From the NCBI RefSeq assembly GCF_946480305.1, contig NZ_CAMLJQ010000026.1, positions 1 to 54,075 on the forward strand: 54,075 nt of DNA, read 5' to 3'. This document shows, in pieces, positions 24,560 through 33,006 of this stretch. Made by a program: the position numbers and the translations under genes. The notes below the pieces were generated by a model that was given only the letters and a program-made list of their open reading frames with translations, had not been told where the DNA came from and did no database searches. Origin of the DNA: an uncultured Caldimonas sp. Its GTDB lineage: Bacteria > Pseudomonadota > Gammaproteobacteria > Burkholderiales > Burkholderiaceae. Position 1 is the first letter of the stretch, and each line of letters starts with the position of its first letter.

Positions 24560-24573
24560 TTGAGGCGCGTCAA
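24560..24573 (+). promoter_or_regulatory. FNR-like box TTGAG-GCGC-GTCAA
   Basis: GATGAT (24596-24601) is 22 nt downstream; the other DUF883 gene (7430) has the same hexamer at the same distance. Confidence 0.6.
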
Positions 24574-24630
24574 TGTGCCCGGGCGTGCCACCGCCGATGA
24601 TGGCTCGCACCGATCGCCAAGGAGTTGCAG

Positions 24631-24945
24631 ATGAATGGATCGAGAGACCGCTACAAGGAGCGGCTGGTGGCCGACCTGAAGCACGTGATGAGCGACGTCG
24701 ACGACCTGTTGCGCGCCACGGGGGGCCAGGCCGGCGACCAGGCGGACGAACTGCGCGACCGCCTGCAGGCGCGGGTCAGGCAGGCGCAGCGGACGCTCTC
24801 TGACCTGGAAGGCGATGCGCTCGAGCAGGCGCGCACGGCAGCGAAAGTTGCCGACGACTACGTGCGCGACCACCGCTGGGCGGCCGTCGGCGCTGCCGCG
24901 GGCGTGGGCCTGCTGGTCGGGCTGCTGCTTCAGCATCGGCGCTGA
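24631..24945 (+). CDS. DUF883 family (YqjD/ElaB-like) protein, copy 2
   Basis: 104 aa, paralogous to the minus-strand gene at 7430: ERLVADLKHVMSDVDDLL coil, then VRDHRWAAVGAAAGVGLLVG membrane anchor ending QHRR. E. coli YqjD tethers stationary-phase ribosomes to the membrane. It starts a yqjD-yqjE-yqjK-like operon, an arrangement also found in enterobacteria, which supports the call. Start ATG follows AAGGAG. Confidence 0.92.
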   Translation: MNGSRDRYKERLVADLKHVMSDVDDLLRATGGQAGDQADELRDRLQARVRQAQRTLSDLEGDALEQARTAAKVADDYVRDHRWAAVGAAAGVGLLVGLLLQHRR

Positions 24946-24979
24946 CGATCGCGGCGCGGCAACCTGAGGCATCGACACC

Positions 24980-25327
24980 GTGTTGCGCAGAACGGCTTCG
25001 ACCCTGCTCGCGCTGCTGCGGCTGCGGCTGGAGCTGGCGGGCCTCGAGATCCAGGACGAGGCCGACCGGCTCGTCCGCGCCCTGGCGCTGATGCTGGCCG
25101 GCGCGCTGCTGGTGTGCTTCGGGGCGGCATTCGCGGCATTGGCGGTGACCGTGCTGCTGTGGGAGACGCACCGCGTGGCGGCACTGGCCACCGCCGCGTG
25201 CATCTTCCTGCTGGTGTCGGCCGTGCTGCTCGGGTGTGCACTGCGCAGCCTGCAGCGGCGTCCCGGCTTGTTTGCGGCCAGCGCCGATCAGCTCGAGCGG
25301 GACAGGCGCTTCGTGGAGAAGCCGTGA
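24980..25327 (+). CDS. YqjE-like / phage-holin-superfamily membrane protein (PF07332)
   Basis: 115 aa. A short N-terminal amphipathic helix (LLALLRLRLELAGLEIQDEA) is followed by two membrane segments (LALMLAGALLVCFGAAFAAL and VAALATAACIFLLVSAVLLG) and a charged tail. Position behind yqjD-like and before a yqjK-like gene fits YqjE. Start GTG 24980. The stop overlaps the next GTG. No phage lysis genes are near, so a true holin role is unlikely. Confidence 0.82.
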   Translation: MLRRTASTLLALLRLRLELAGLEIQDEADRLVRALALMLAGALLVCFGAAFAALAVTVLLWETHRVAALATAACIFLLVSAVLLGCALRSLQRRPGLFAASADQLERDRRFVEKP

Positions 25328-25563
25328 GCGGCCTGTCGGGCCCTGAGCGGCGCGCGATGCGCAAGGCGCTGCTGATCGCACGGTCCGATGCGTTGCGCGA
25401 TCGGCTCGCAGCGGAGCTGCGCACGACCTTCAGCGTGCAGGGGCTCGCCACCGAGGCAGCGGGCTGGCTCGGACGCGCGTTGCGCGTGCCCTCGGTGTGG
25501 TGGACGGCGGCCTCGCTGCTGCTGCGCTGGCTGCGTCGCCGGCGCGCGACGCGGCGGCTCTGA
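25324..25563 (+). CDS. YqjK-like small basic protein
   Basis: 79 aa, GTG start overlapping the yqjE-like stop (GTGA). It is very basic (RRAMRKALLIARSDALRDRL, LRRRRATRRL at the end) with one hydrophobic patch (VWWTAASLLLRWL). The call is mainly from gene order and character; sequence identity to YqjK cannot be assessed here. Confidence 0.6.
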   Translation: MSGLSGPERRAMRKALLIARSDALRDRLAAELRTTFSVQGLATEAAGWLGRALRVPSVWWTAASLLLRWLRRRRATRRL

Positions 25564-25575
25564 AACGCTGCCGCC

Positions 25576-26226
25576 TCAGCCCGAGGCGCCGTCGTCGAAC
25601 AGCTTGTGGGTCAAGCCGTACTTGATCAGCGCCGCGGCGTTGTCGAGGTGCATCTTCTCCAGGATGCGGGTCTTGTGCGTGCTGACCGTCTTCACCGACA
25701 GGTGCAGCATGTCGGCGATCTCGGTCAGGCGCTTGCCGGCCACGATGAGCCGGAACACCTCGAACTCGCGGTCGCTCAGCAGCGTGTGCAGCGGCGCGTC
25801 GCGCAGCCCGTTGAGCTCGATCGCCAGCCGCTCGGCCAATGCCGGTGAAACATAGGCCCCGCCGGCCGCCACCTTGCGCACCGCGCCCACGAGCTGGTCG
25901 GTGGCGCAATCCTTGGTCATGTAGCCGTTGGCGCCGGCGCGGAAGGCGCGCAGCGCGTACTGCTCCTCGGCGTGCATGGTCAGCACCAGCAGCGGCAGCT
26001 CCGGGAATTCGGCCTTGAAGCGCCGGATCAGGTCGATGCCCGAAAGCCCGGGCATCGTCAGGTCGGTCACCACCACATCGAGCGGCTCGCGGCGGGCCAC
26101 CTCGAGCGCCTCGTGGCCGCTCTCGGCCTCGCCGGCCACGCGGATGTCGTCGCACGATTCGAGCACGCGGCGCAGCCCCTCGCGCACCAGCCGGTGGTCA
26201 TCGACGAGCAGCAGGGCGATCGGCAT
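25576..26226 (-). CDS. NarL/FixJ-family response regulator, partner of the 26232 kinase
   Basis: 216 aa. Receiver: D9/D10 in LLVDDHRLV, phospho-acceptor D55 (VVVTDLTMPG), K in GYMTKDCA. DNA-binding helices: LSDREFEVFRLIVAGKRLTE and LSVKTVSTHKTRILEKMHL. It lies 5 nt downstream of the kinase on the same strand, so they are a cognate pair. Its targets are unknown. Confidence 0.95.
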   Translation of the reverse strand: MPIALLLVDDHRLVREGLRRVLESCDDIRVAGEAESGHEALEVARREPLDVVVTDLTMPGLSGIDLIRRFKAEFPELPLLVLTMHAEEQYALRAFRAGANGYMTKDCATDQLVGAVRKVAAGGAYVSPALAERLAIELNGLRDAPLHTLLSDREFEVFRLIVAGKRLTEIADMLHLSVKTVSTHKTRILEKMHLDNAAALIKYGLTHKLFDDGASG

Positions 26227-26231
26227 GGCGT

Positions 26232-28013
26232 TCAGGCCTCGGAAGTGGTGGCTGGGGAGTCCGTGCTCGGTGCATCGAGCGGCAGGCGGATCTCGACACT
26301 GGCGCCGCCTTCGTCGGCCCGGCCCAGCCACAGCGTGCCGCCGGCCAGCGAGGCGCGCTCGCGCATGCCGAGCAGGCCGTAGGTACCGGGCTTGGCGAGC
26401 ACGTCGGCGGGGAATCCCTGCCCGTCGTCGCTGACGTTCACGAGCACCTCGGTGCCATGCGCGCGCAGCCGGATGTAGACGCGGTTCGCGCGCGCATGCC
26501 GCGAGACGTTGGTCAGCGCTTCCTGCACGAAGCGGTAGACCGTGGTCTTCGCGTTGTCGTCGATCTCTTCGCACAGCGGCTGCACGTCGAACACCACGTC
26601 GATGCCGGCGCGCCGCCCCCAGTCCTTGGCGAGCCACTCGATGGCGGCCTCCAGCCCCAGGTCGTCGAGCATCGGCGGGCGCAGATCGGCGGCGATGCGG
26701 CGCACCGAAGCGACGGTCTGGTCGATCAGCTGCAGCAGCGCGGCCGCGCGGCGATCGGCATCGCGTCGGCCGCTGGTGGGGCCCGCGATCGCGGCCACTT
26801 CCATCTTGATGGCCGTGAGGTATTGCCCCAGCTCGTCGTGCAGCTCGCGGGCAATGTGCTGGCGTTCGCGCTCACGCGCCCGGATCAGGTTGCGCGACAG
26901 CCGCTTGAGCTGCTCGCGCGACTGCTCGAGCAGCCGGGCGGTGTGCTTGCGCTCGGTGATGTCGCGCAGCACGATCTGCACGGTGGTGCTGCCATGGTCG
27001 GGCAACGCGGCCTGCAGCATCTCGACGTCGCGCTCCTGCCCGTCCAGGCGCAGGATCTGCACCTCGTGCGTGGCCGGTGCGCTGCCGTCGCCGCCGAGCG
27101 GTTCCTGGCGCGGTTCGCAGGCGAAGAGCTCGTCGAAGCGGCGGCCGAGCAATTCGGCATTGGAGCCGGCGCCGAGCAGGTCGCACAGGGCCTTGTTCGT
27201 CAGGCTGATGCGGCCGGCCTCGGTGATGCAGATCGCGTTCGGGCACAGATCGATGGTGGTGCGGTAGCGCTCCTTCATCTCGCGCAAGGCCGCTTCCGCC
27301 TCGCGCCGTGCCGTGATGTCGCGCAGCATCACCGTGAAGATCCTGCGCGCGCCTTCGGGCCCCGGCTCGGTGAACTGCGAGATCGACGCTTCGATCGGGA
27401 ACTCGTGCCCGTCCGCGCGCAAGGCCATCACTGCATCCCCCGTCTTCATCGGGCGCATGGCCTCGTGCGACTGCCCGAAGGCATGGATGTGCATGCGGTG
27501 AGCTGGCCGCAGCCGCTCCGGAACGAACCGCGACAGGTCGCTGCCGATGGCAGTGCTTGCGGGGCAGCCGAACATGCGCTCCGCTGCCGGGTTGAACAAC
27601 ACGATGTGCTGCGATTCGTCCACCGAGATGATCGCTTCGAGCGCAGCGTCGATGATCGATGCATGCCGGGATTGCTCGATCGCAAGGGTGTCGGCCGACA
27701 GCCGGGCCTTGACGCGGGCCTCGTGCCGACCATAGGCCAGCGCACCGATCGCCCCCAGCATCGCTGCCGAGGCGATGCCGCCAGCCGCAACCACGGCGAG
27801 CAGCAGTTGCGCGTCGGTCTCCAGGTGCAGCTGATGTCGAAGCTCTGTGAAACGGGTGGCCTGGGCGTTGGCGGGGCCGGCCGGCTCAGTGGCGGCTGGC
27901 GCCTGCGTGCACCAGGCCAGCAGCGCCGCGCCCGCCCACGCGACCCAGCCGCGCCGGCCGGAGGAGCGGCTCGGAGCGGGAGGGGACGCACAGGGGCGGC
28001 GGCATTGCGGCAC
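26232..28013 (-). CDS. PAS-domain sensor histidine kinase (HisKA_3 family)
   Basis: 593 aa, GTG start. An N-terminal hydrophobic segment (GWVAWAGAALLAWC) resembles a signal anchor. A second membrane segment (about 70-92, LLLAVVAAGGIASAAMLGAI) follows, then PAS domain 1 (about 118-235) and PAS domain 2 (about 245-350). The HisKA_3 helix has H392 in ARELHDELGQY, and the HATPase domain has VQEALTNVSRHARA, VSDDGQGFP and GTYGLLGMRERA. The periplasmic part is only ~35 residues, so sensing is likely through the PAS domains. Paired with the regulator at 25576. A weak FNR-like site lies at 28082. Confidence 0.93.
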   Translation of the reverse strand: MPQCRRPCASPPAPSRSSGRRGWVAWAGAALLAWCTQAPAATEPAGPANAQATRFTELRHQLHLETDAQLLLAVVAAGGIASAAMLGAIGALAYGRHEARVKARLSADTLAIEQSRHASIIDAALEAIISVDESQHIVLFNPAAERMFGCPASTAIGSDLSRFVPERLRPAHRMHIHAFGQSHEAMRPMKTGDAVMALRADGHEFPIEASISQFTEPGPEGARRIFTVMLRDITARREAEAALREMKERYRTTIDLCPNAICITEAGRISLTNKALCDLLGAGSNAELLGRRFDELFACEPRQEPLGGDGSAPATHEVQILRLDGQERDVEMLQAALPDHGSTTVQIVLRDITERKHTARLLEQSREQLKRLSRNLIRARERERQHIARELHDELGQYLTAIKMEVAAIAGPTSGRRDADRRAAALLQLIDQTVASVRRIAADLRPPMLDDLGLEAAIEWLAKDWGRRAGIDVVFDVQPLCEEIDDNAKTTVYRFVQEALTNVSRHARANRVYIRLRAHGTEVLVNVSDDGQGFPADVLAKPGTYGLLGMRERASLAGGTLWLGRADEGGASVEIRLPLDAPSTDSPATTSEA

Positions 28014-28081
28014 GGCAGAGGCTGCAAAAAGTGACAGGGCTGGATCGTAGAACCGGGATTGCCGGTTGCCAAGCCACCGTC

Positions 28082-28095
28082 TTGCGTTGAATCAA
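28082..28095 (-). promoter_or_regulatory. FNR-like site TTGAT-TCAA-CGCAA (minus strand)
   Basis: It lies between Hsp20 and the kinase gene. One half-site is canonical TTGAT. No good -10 stands at the standard distance (a TACGAT is 42 bp from its centre), so control of the kinase operon is uncertain. Confidence 0.35.
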
Positions 28096-28102
28096 GAAGC
28101 GA

Positions 28103-28528
28103 TCAGCCGATCTGCAAGCGCCTGGACTCGCCGGATGAGCGCTTCGGCAGCGTCAGCGTCAGCACGCCGTCCTGGTACTTCGCCACCGACTTGCCCTGGT
28201 CGACGTCGCTGCCCAGGCTGAAGCTGCGGCGCACCATGCCGTAGTAGCGCTCGGAGCGCAGCACGCGTCCTTCTTCCTTTTCTTCCTTGGTCTTCTTCAC
28301 CTCGGCGCTCAAGGAGACCACGTTGCCGTCCACGCGCACGTCGATGTCCTCCTTGCGCACACCCGGGATTTCGGCCTTGATGGTGTAGGCGCTGTTGTCT
28401 TCGGTCACGTCCAGCTTGATCTGCGGGGCCTCCATCGGCACTTCCCAGCGCAGCGGGCGCAGGAAGCCGCGGAACACGTCTTCGGTCGGGTCGAGGTTGA
28501 GAAAGTCTGCAATCCGTAGGTTGCTCAT
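28103..28528 (-). CDS. small heat-shock protein, Hsp20/alpha-crystallin family
   Basis: 141 aa. The alpha-crystallin domain spans about 38-135: IKLDVTEDNSAYTIKAEIPG, VRKEDIDVRVDGNVVSLSAE, and the GVLTLTLPKR strand ending the domain. The chaperone holds unfolding proteins without ATP. The C-terminal I-x-I anchor is only weakly present (RRLQIG). The mycobacterial hypoxic homologue is HspX. Promoter: FNR-like box at 28616 with CAACAT. Confidence 0.94.
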   Translation of the reverse strand: MSNLRIADFLNLDPTEDVFRGFLRPLRWEVPMEAPQIKLDVTEDNSAYTIKAEIPGVRKEDIDVRVDGNVVSLSAEVKKTKEEKEEGRVLRSERYYGMVRRSFSLGSDVDQGKSVAKYQDGVLTLTLPKRSSGESRRLQIG

Positions 28529-28615
28529 GGCAAGGCTCCTGTTCATGGGGTTGGGGGTGATGCCGCTTCCGCGCGCACCACGAACCTCATGTTGGAACGG
28601 CGGGCGTGCGGCCGG

Positions 28616-28629
28616 TTGAGCGCACGCAA
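28616..28629 (-). promoter_or_regulatory. FNR-like box TTGCG-TGCG-CTCAA (minus strand)
   Basis: CAACAT stands exactly 21 nt away (plus-strand 28589-28594), 60 bp before the Hsp20 start. Confidence 0.58.
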
Positions 28630-28783
28630 GTTCGACAGACGGCGGAGGGTAGGAAATTTCCGATCCGGGTGTCGGAAGCTTCAGCGTGCCAGTGCGCTCG
28701 GCCGACAAAACGGCGCAGCGAAGGCCGATGCACAGGACAACCGCCGCCGGTCACAGTGAGCCCCAGACCAACGGAGAGCCCTG

Positions 28784-29599
28784 ATGCAAGCAGACGAGAT
28801 TCGAGTGAAGTCCCCCCTGGCCGCGGCGCGTTGCAGTGCGTCGGACCTGTTGCGGTGGACCGGCATCGGCACCGCCGCCAGCGAGCACACCGATCGCATC
28901 CGGTTCGCGACGCGACGCGTGCGGGCCGGCGTGGCACTGGTGCATCAGGGGGCGCCGTTCGACAACCTCTACTTCGTGGCGGCTGGCACCTTCAAGGTAT
29001 TCCAGACCGACACCGACGGCTACGAACAGGTCCATGCCTTCGCCCTGCACGGCGACGTGGTGGGCATCGACGGCGCACACGAAGGCTGCTACACGGCCGG
29101 CGCGGTGGCGCTGGAGGACTCCACGGTCGCGATCGTGCCGTTTCGCGAGCTGGCACGGCTGGGCCACGACGTTGCAGCAATCGAGCGATTGCTGCTGCAC
29201 GTCACCGGGCGCGAGCTGGCGCGGCGCAGCGCCACGCTGCAGGTCATGGCGGCGGTGGGCTCCGAGGTGAGGGTCGCGCGCTTTCTGTTGCAGATGGCAC
29301 ACCGGCAGGCCGCCCTCGGGTACTCGCCGCGGCGGCTGCTGCTGCGCATGAGCCGCCGCGACATCGCCAGCCACCTGGGCATCGCCCACGAGACGGTGAG
29401 CCGGTCGCTCACGGCCCTGAGCGAGTGGGGCTACATCAAGGTCAGCTACCGCGAGATCGAACTGCTGGACGAAGCAGGGTTGTACGCCTTCCAGAAAGCC
29501 ACCCGCAGTCCGGACGCCGTGCGCATGCCGCGGACCGCCGCCCGGGGCTGGCGTTCGGCCCCGGCCGCGGGAGGGCCCGCCGCACTGCGTGCGCAGTGA
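28784..29599 (+). CDS. Crp/Fnr-family transcription regulator 2
   Basis: 271 aa, full-length paralogue of the 5684 protein (shared ASDLLRWTGIG / LSKLLRWAGCE start, VAAGTFKVFQTDTDGYEQVH, SRRDIASHLGIAHETVSRSL). Recognition-helix residues E203, S206, R207 predict binding to TTGA half-sites. Only one cysteine (C17) occurs in the N-terminal region, so a [4Fe-4S] cluster of the FNR kind is excluded. The effector pocket is not identifiable as cAMP-type. No FNR-like palindrome lies in the 180 bp upstream apart from the Hsp20 site. The C-terminal ~35 residues are low-complexity. Confidence 0.92.
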   Translation: MQADEIRVKSPLAAARCSASDLLRWTGIGTAASEHTDRIRFATRRVRAGVALVHQGAPFDNLYFVAAGTFKVFQTDTDGYEQVHAFALHGDVVGIDGAHEGCYTAGAVALEDSTVAIVPFRELARLGHDVAAIERLLLHVTGRELARRSATLQVMAAVGSEVRVARFLLQMAHRQAALGYSPRRLLLRMSRRDIASHLGIAHETVSRSLTALSEWGYIKVSYREIELLDEAGLYAFQKATRSPDAVRMPRTAARGWRSAPAAGGPAALRAQ

Positions 29600-29601
29600 G
29601 G

Positions 29602-30255
29602 TCAGTCTTCCACGATCAACTCGTTGACCACGGTCGCCACACCCGGGGACGCCCACGCGACGCCCTGGGCCGCATCGCGCTCGGCCCACGAGTGCACGCG
29701 CCCGCGCAGCGTGACCCTCGAGCCGTCGACGACGACCTCGATGCGCCGCGCCTCCCGCACGGCCTGGCGGGTCAGCGCGTCCTCGATGCGCTTGTGCAGG
29801 TTGCCTGGCACCGGTTGCGGCTCGAGCGTGATGAAGTTGCTGATGCCGGTGACGCCCAGCAATGGCCGGATCGCCTTCTCGACGCTGCGCCGCTGGTAGT
29901 CCCATTCGAGTTCGCCGCGCAGCGTGACCCAGCCGCGCTCGACGGTCACCTGCACCTTCTCGGCAGGCACCAGCGCATGCCACTTCAGCGCGCCCTCGGC
30001 GGCCGTGGCGATCTCGGAATCACTGCGCTTGTGGGCGGCCGCCAGCTTCACGTCGATCTCCATCGCGATGGCGCGCACGCCCTTGACGCGGCGCACGGCA
30101 CGCTCGGCGGCGTATTTCTCGGCAAAGGTCTCCAGGTGACCGGTGAGGGTGACGACGCCGTCCTTCACGATCACGCCGATGTCGGTCGACTTGATCGCGG
30201 GATCCCAGGTCAGTTCGGCCTGGACGTCGGTCTTCAGTTCTGCGTCTGTCTTCAT
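29602..30255 (-). CDS. triple BON-domain protein
   Basis: 217 aa with three BON domains (about 3-70, 76-145, 150-217), each with the VxVxxGxVTLxGxV strand: VIVKDGVVTLTGHLET, VTVERGWVTLRGELEW, VVVDGSRVTLRGRVHS. BON domains bind phospholipid or act in envelope and osmotic stress (OsmY). There is no signal peptide, so it appears cytosolic or membrane-peripheral. Convergent with regulator 2, 2 bp apart. Promoter: FNR-like box at 30342. Confidence 0.92.
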   Translation of the reverse strand: MKTDAELKTDVQAELTWDPAIKSTDIGVIVKDGVVTLTGHLETFAEKYAAERAVRRVKGVRAIAMEIDVKLAAAHKRSDSEIATAAEGALKWHALVPAEKVQVTVERGWVTLRGELEWDYQRRSVEKAIRPLLGVTGISNFITLEPQPVPGNLHKRIEDALTRQAVREARRIEVVVDGSRVTLRGRVHSWAERDAAQGVAWASPGVATVVNELIVED

Positions 30256-30319
30256 GGCAGGGCCTTTCGGTTGAGGGCAGGGCGCCGCGGCCACGGTGGC
30301 CACGCCGGCTGGAAGACTA

Positions 30320-30340
30320 GTGCGGGCCGCAAGCCCGCAC
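30320..30340. terminator. hairpin GTGCGGGC-CGCAA-GCCCGCAC next to the FNR-like box
   Basis: A perfect 8-bp stem with a 5-nt loop, lying in the spacer between the 30342 box and its -10 (TAGTCT). It also follows the alcohol dehydrogenase stop. It may end that transcript, but it lacks a T-run, so it is uncertain. Confidence 0.35.
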
Positions 30341-30341
30341 G

Positions 30342-30355
30342 TTGAGCAAACTCAC
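30342..30355 (-). promoter_or_regulatory. FNR-like box TTGAG-CAAA-CTCAC
   Basis: TAGTCT is 22 nt away on the minus strand (plus-strand 30314-30319), before the BON gene. Identical in all 14 bases to the site at 23431. Confidence 0.58.
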
Positions 30356-30362
30356 CTGCACC

Positions 30363-31349
30363 TCAAGGCACCAGCACCGGCGTGCCGTGCGGCGTGTCCT
30401 CGCGCAGTTGGTCGATCGCGTCGTTGGCCCGTTCGAGGCGGTACACCGTGGTGTCGACCGACAGCCGGAAGTGGCGCACCAGTGCAATGAACTCGTGTGC
30501 GTCGCGCCGCGTGAAGTTGCTGACGGAGAGCAACTGCCGCTCGTGCGTGAGCAGCTCGAACGGGAATGCGGGCACGTCGGTCATGTGCAGGCTCGCACAC
30601 ACGACGCGGCCGCCGCTGCGCACCGAGCGCAGGCCCAGGGGCAGCAACTCCCCGGCCGGCGCGAAGACGATGCAGCCGTCGAGCGGTTGGGGCGAGGGCT
30701 CGTCCGAGCCCCCGGCCCAGTCGGCTCCGCGTTGCAGCGCGTGCGCCTGCATGGCGGCATCTCCCGGCCGGGTGAACGCGAACACACGCCGCCCCTGCTG
30801 GTGTGCCACCTGCGCGACGAACTGCGCCGACGCGCCAAAGCCGAACAGGCCGATCGAGCGCCCTTCGCCCACCAGCTTCAACGCCCGCCACCCGGTGATG
30901 CCGCCGCACAGCAGCGGCGCCATCTCGACCGCGCTCATCTCCAACTGGTCGAGCGGAAAGCAAAACTGTGCGTCGGCCACCACGTGCGTGGCAAAACCGC
31001 CGTCGCGGTGGAACCCGGTGTAGAGCGCCTGCTCGCAAAGGTTCTCGCGCCCGCTCGTGCAGTGCGCACAACGGCCGCAGACCGATCCCATCCAGCCGAG
31101 GCCGACGCGCTGGCCCACGCGCAGCTGCGTGACCGACGGGTGCACCGCGTCGACCATGCCGACCACCTCGTGGCCCGGAACGACGGGCAGGTGCGGCGGG
31201 CGCAAGCGGCCGTCGATGGTGTGCACATCGGCCCGGCATACGGCACACGCGAGCACGAGCAAGCGCACCTCACCCTCGTGAGGCTGGGGGTCGGGGCGCT
31301 CATGCGGCGCCAGGAGCGAGCCGTGGGCTCGGAGCGTCATGGCGCGCAT
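30363..31349 (-). CDS. zinc-dependent alcohol dehydrogenase (MDR family)
   Basis: 328 aa. Catalytic-zinc residues lie in CAVCRADVHTIDG and PGHEVVGMVD; the structural-zinc cysteines lie in CGRCAHCTSGRENLC. The NAD(P)-binding motif is GLFGFGASAQFV. It interconverts an alcohol and an aldehyde, useful for NADH disposal without oxygen. The ATG at 31349 (MRAMTLRAHG) is chosen because AAGGGA stands 7 nt before it; ATG 31340 is the alternative. Divergent from the arc operon, sharing the palindrome at 31408. Confidence 0.92.
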   Translation of the reverse strand: MRAMTLRAHGSLLAPHERPDPQPHEGEVRLLVLACAVCRADVHTIDGRLRPPHLPVVPGHEVVGMVDAVHPSVTQLRVGQRVGLGWMGSVCGRCAHCTSGRENLCEQALYTGFHRDGGFATHVVADAQFCFPLDQLEMSAVEMAPLLCGGITGWRALKLVGEGRSIGLFGFGASAQFVAQVAHQQGRRVFAFTRPGDAAMQAHALQRGADWAGGSDEPSPQPLDGCIVFAPAGELLPLGLRSVRSGGRVVCASLHMTDVPAFPFELLTHERQLLSVSNFTRRDAHEFIALVRHFRLSVDTTVYRLERANDAIDQLREDTPHGTPVLVP

Positions 31350-31407
31350 CGGCGTTCCCTTTCTGGCAATGACAGGCGCAGCGTGCTCCCAAGGCCTCGC
31401 ATCTGCT

Positions 31408-31421
31408 TTGAGCTTTCTCAA
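31408..31421. promoter_or_regulatory. perfect FNR-like box TTGAG-CTTT-CTCAA
   Basis: A 5+5 perfect palindrome between the alcohol dehydrogenase and arc operons. Rightward TACTTT (31443-31448) is 21 nt away. Leftward -10 is less clear. Confidence 0.65.
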
Positions 31422-31515
31422 CGCCCGCCGGCGCGCACCCATTACTTTTGAACAAAGGGGCTACGGCGCACACCGGGCCAGAACGCCGGCACGTCCGGTT
31501 TGCGAGGAGACCGCG

Positions 31516-33006
31516 ATGGGAACCACATCCACCCGCTTCGACCGCCCGTTCGGCTCGGCCCCACCGGCGCCCCCGGCGCCCATGGCTCCCGCCACCCGGC
31601 GCCCCTTGGGCACTGGCGCCCTGACCGCACTCGTGATCGGCTCGATGGTCGGCAGCGGCATCTTCAGCCTGCCGCAGAACATGGCCTCCGGCGCCGGCGC
31701 AGGTGCCATCCTGATCGGCTGGTTGATCACGGGCGTGGGCATGTTGATGCTGGCCTTCGTCTACCAGAGTCTGTCGCTGCGCCAGCCGGAACTCGACAAC
31801 GGCGTGTATGCCTATGCCCGAGCGAGCAGTGGCGAGCTGGTCGGCTTCAGTTCCGCGTGGGGCTACTGGGTCAGCGCGTGGATCGGCAACGTCGGCTACC
31901 TGGTGATCCTGTTCGCGGCGCTCGGGCACTTTTTTCCCGTGTTCGGCGAAGGCAATACCGGGCCGGCGATCGGGGTGGCCTCGGTGCTGCTGTGGGCGCT
32001 GCATGCGCTGGTGCTGAGCGGCGTGCGCAGCGCGGCGCTGGCCAACGCCGTGACGACGATCGCCAAGCTGGTGCCGCTCGTGTTGTTCGTGGCGCTCGTT
32101 GCGGCGGCGTTCAACCTGCAGACCTTCCGGCTCGACTTCTGGGGCAGCCCGACGCTCGGCTCGGTGCTCGACCAGGTGAAGAGCACCATGCTCATCACCG
32201 TGTGGGTGTTCATCGGCATCGAGGGGGCCAACGTCTACTCGGCACGTGCCGCGAGCCGCCACAACGTCGCCAGCGCCACGTTGACCGGGTTCGTCGTGGT
32301 GCTGGCCTTGCTGATGGCGGTGTCGCTGCTGTCGCTCGGCGTGATGTCGCAGCCCGAACTGGCCGGTCTGAAGAACCCGTCCATGGCCGGCGTGCTGGAC
32401 CAGGCGGTCGGGCCGTGGGGCGCGTCGCTGATCAGCATCGGCTTGTTGATCTCGGTGGGCGGCGCGTTGCTCGCGTGGATCCTGCTCGCTGCCGAAACGC
32501 TGTTCACTCCTGCGCGCGATGCCGTGATGCCGCGCTTCCTCACCACCGAGAACGCACGCGGCGCACCCGCTGCCGCGCTGTGGGTCACCAACGGGCTCAC
32601 GCAGCTGTTCCTGCTGGTCACGCTGTGGTCCAGCGCCACCTACCAGGCGCTCATCATGCTGGCCACGTCGATGATCCTGATGCCGTATCTGTTCAGCGGC
32701 GTCTACGCCGTGCAGTCCGCCTGGCGCGGCCAGGGGTACGGCAACGAGGAGGGCGCACGCAGCAAGGACCTGGTGTTCGCGGCGATCGCCACCGTGTATT
32801 GCGTGTGGCTGCTCTACGCAGCCGGGCCGAAGTACCTGCTGTTCAGCGCCTTGCTGTATGCGCCGGGGCTGGTGCTGTTTGCCTGGGCGCGGCACGAGCG
32901 GGGCCGCCGGTGGTTCGAGCCGGCCGAAGCGGTGGTCGCTCTGGTGGTGCTGGCCGCAGCCGCCACGGCCGCCTACCTGCTCGTCACGGGCGGGCTGTCG
33001 CTGTGA
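31516..33006 (+). CDS. arcD: arginine/ornithine antiporter, APC family
   Basis: 496 aa with about 12-13 membrane segments and the APC-family start [36 protein letters not shown] is a typical basic-amino-acid antiporter segment. It exchanges external arginine for ornithine, feeding the deiminase route. First gene of arcDABC in the same order as Pseudomonas. The TGA overlaps the arcA GTG. Good Shine-Dalgarno (GAGGAGACC). Confidence 0.93.
   Translation: MGTTSTRFDRPFGSAPPAPPAPMAPATRRPLGTGALTALVIGSMVGSGIFSLPQNMASGAGAGAILIGWLITGVGMLMLAFVYQSLSLRQPELDNGVYAYARASSGELVGFSSAWGYWVSAWIGNVGYLVILFAALGHFFPVFGEGNTGPAIGVASVLLWALHALVLSGVRSAALANAVTTIAKLVPLVLFVALVAAAFNLQTFRLDFWGSPTLGSVLDQVKSTMLITVWVFIGIEGANVYSARAASRHNVASATLTGFVVVLALLMAVSLLSLGVMSQPELAGLKNPSMAGVLDQAVGPWGASLISIGLLISVGGALLAWILLAAETLFTPARDAVMPRFLTTENARGAPAAALWVTNGLTQLFLLVTLWSSATYQALIMLATSMILMPYLFSGVYAVQSAWRGQGYGNEEGARSKDLVFAAIATVYCVWLLYAAGPKYLLFSALLYAPGLVLFAWARHERGRRWFEPAEAVVALVVLAAAATAAYLLVTGGLSL

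Noticed and set aside
24980..25327. Prophage holin
   Set aside because: PF07332-type similarity only. It sits in a yqjD/yqjE/yqjK-like operon with no endolysin or other phage gene in the area.
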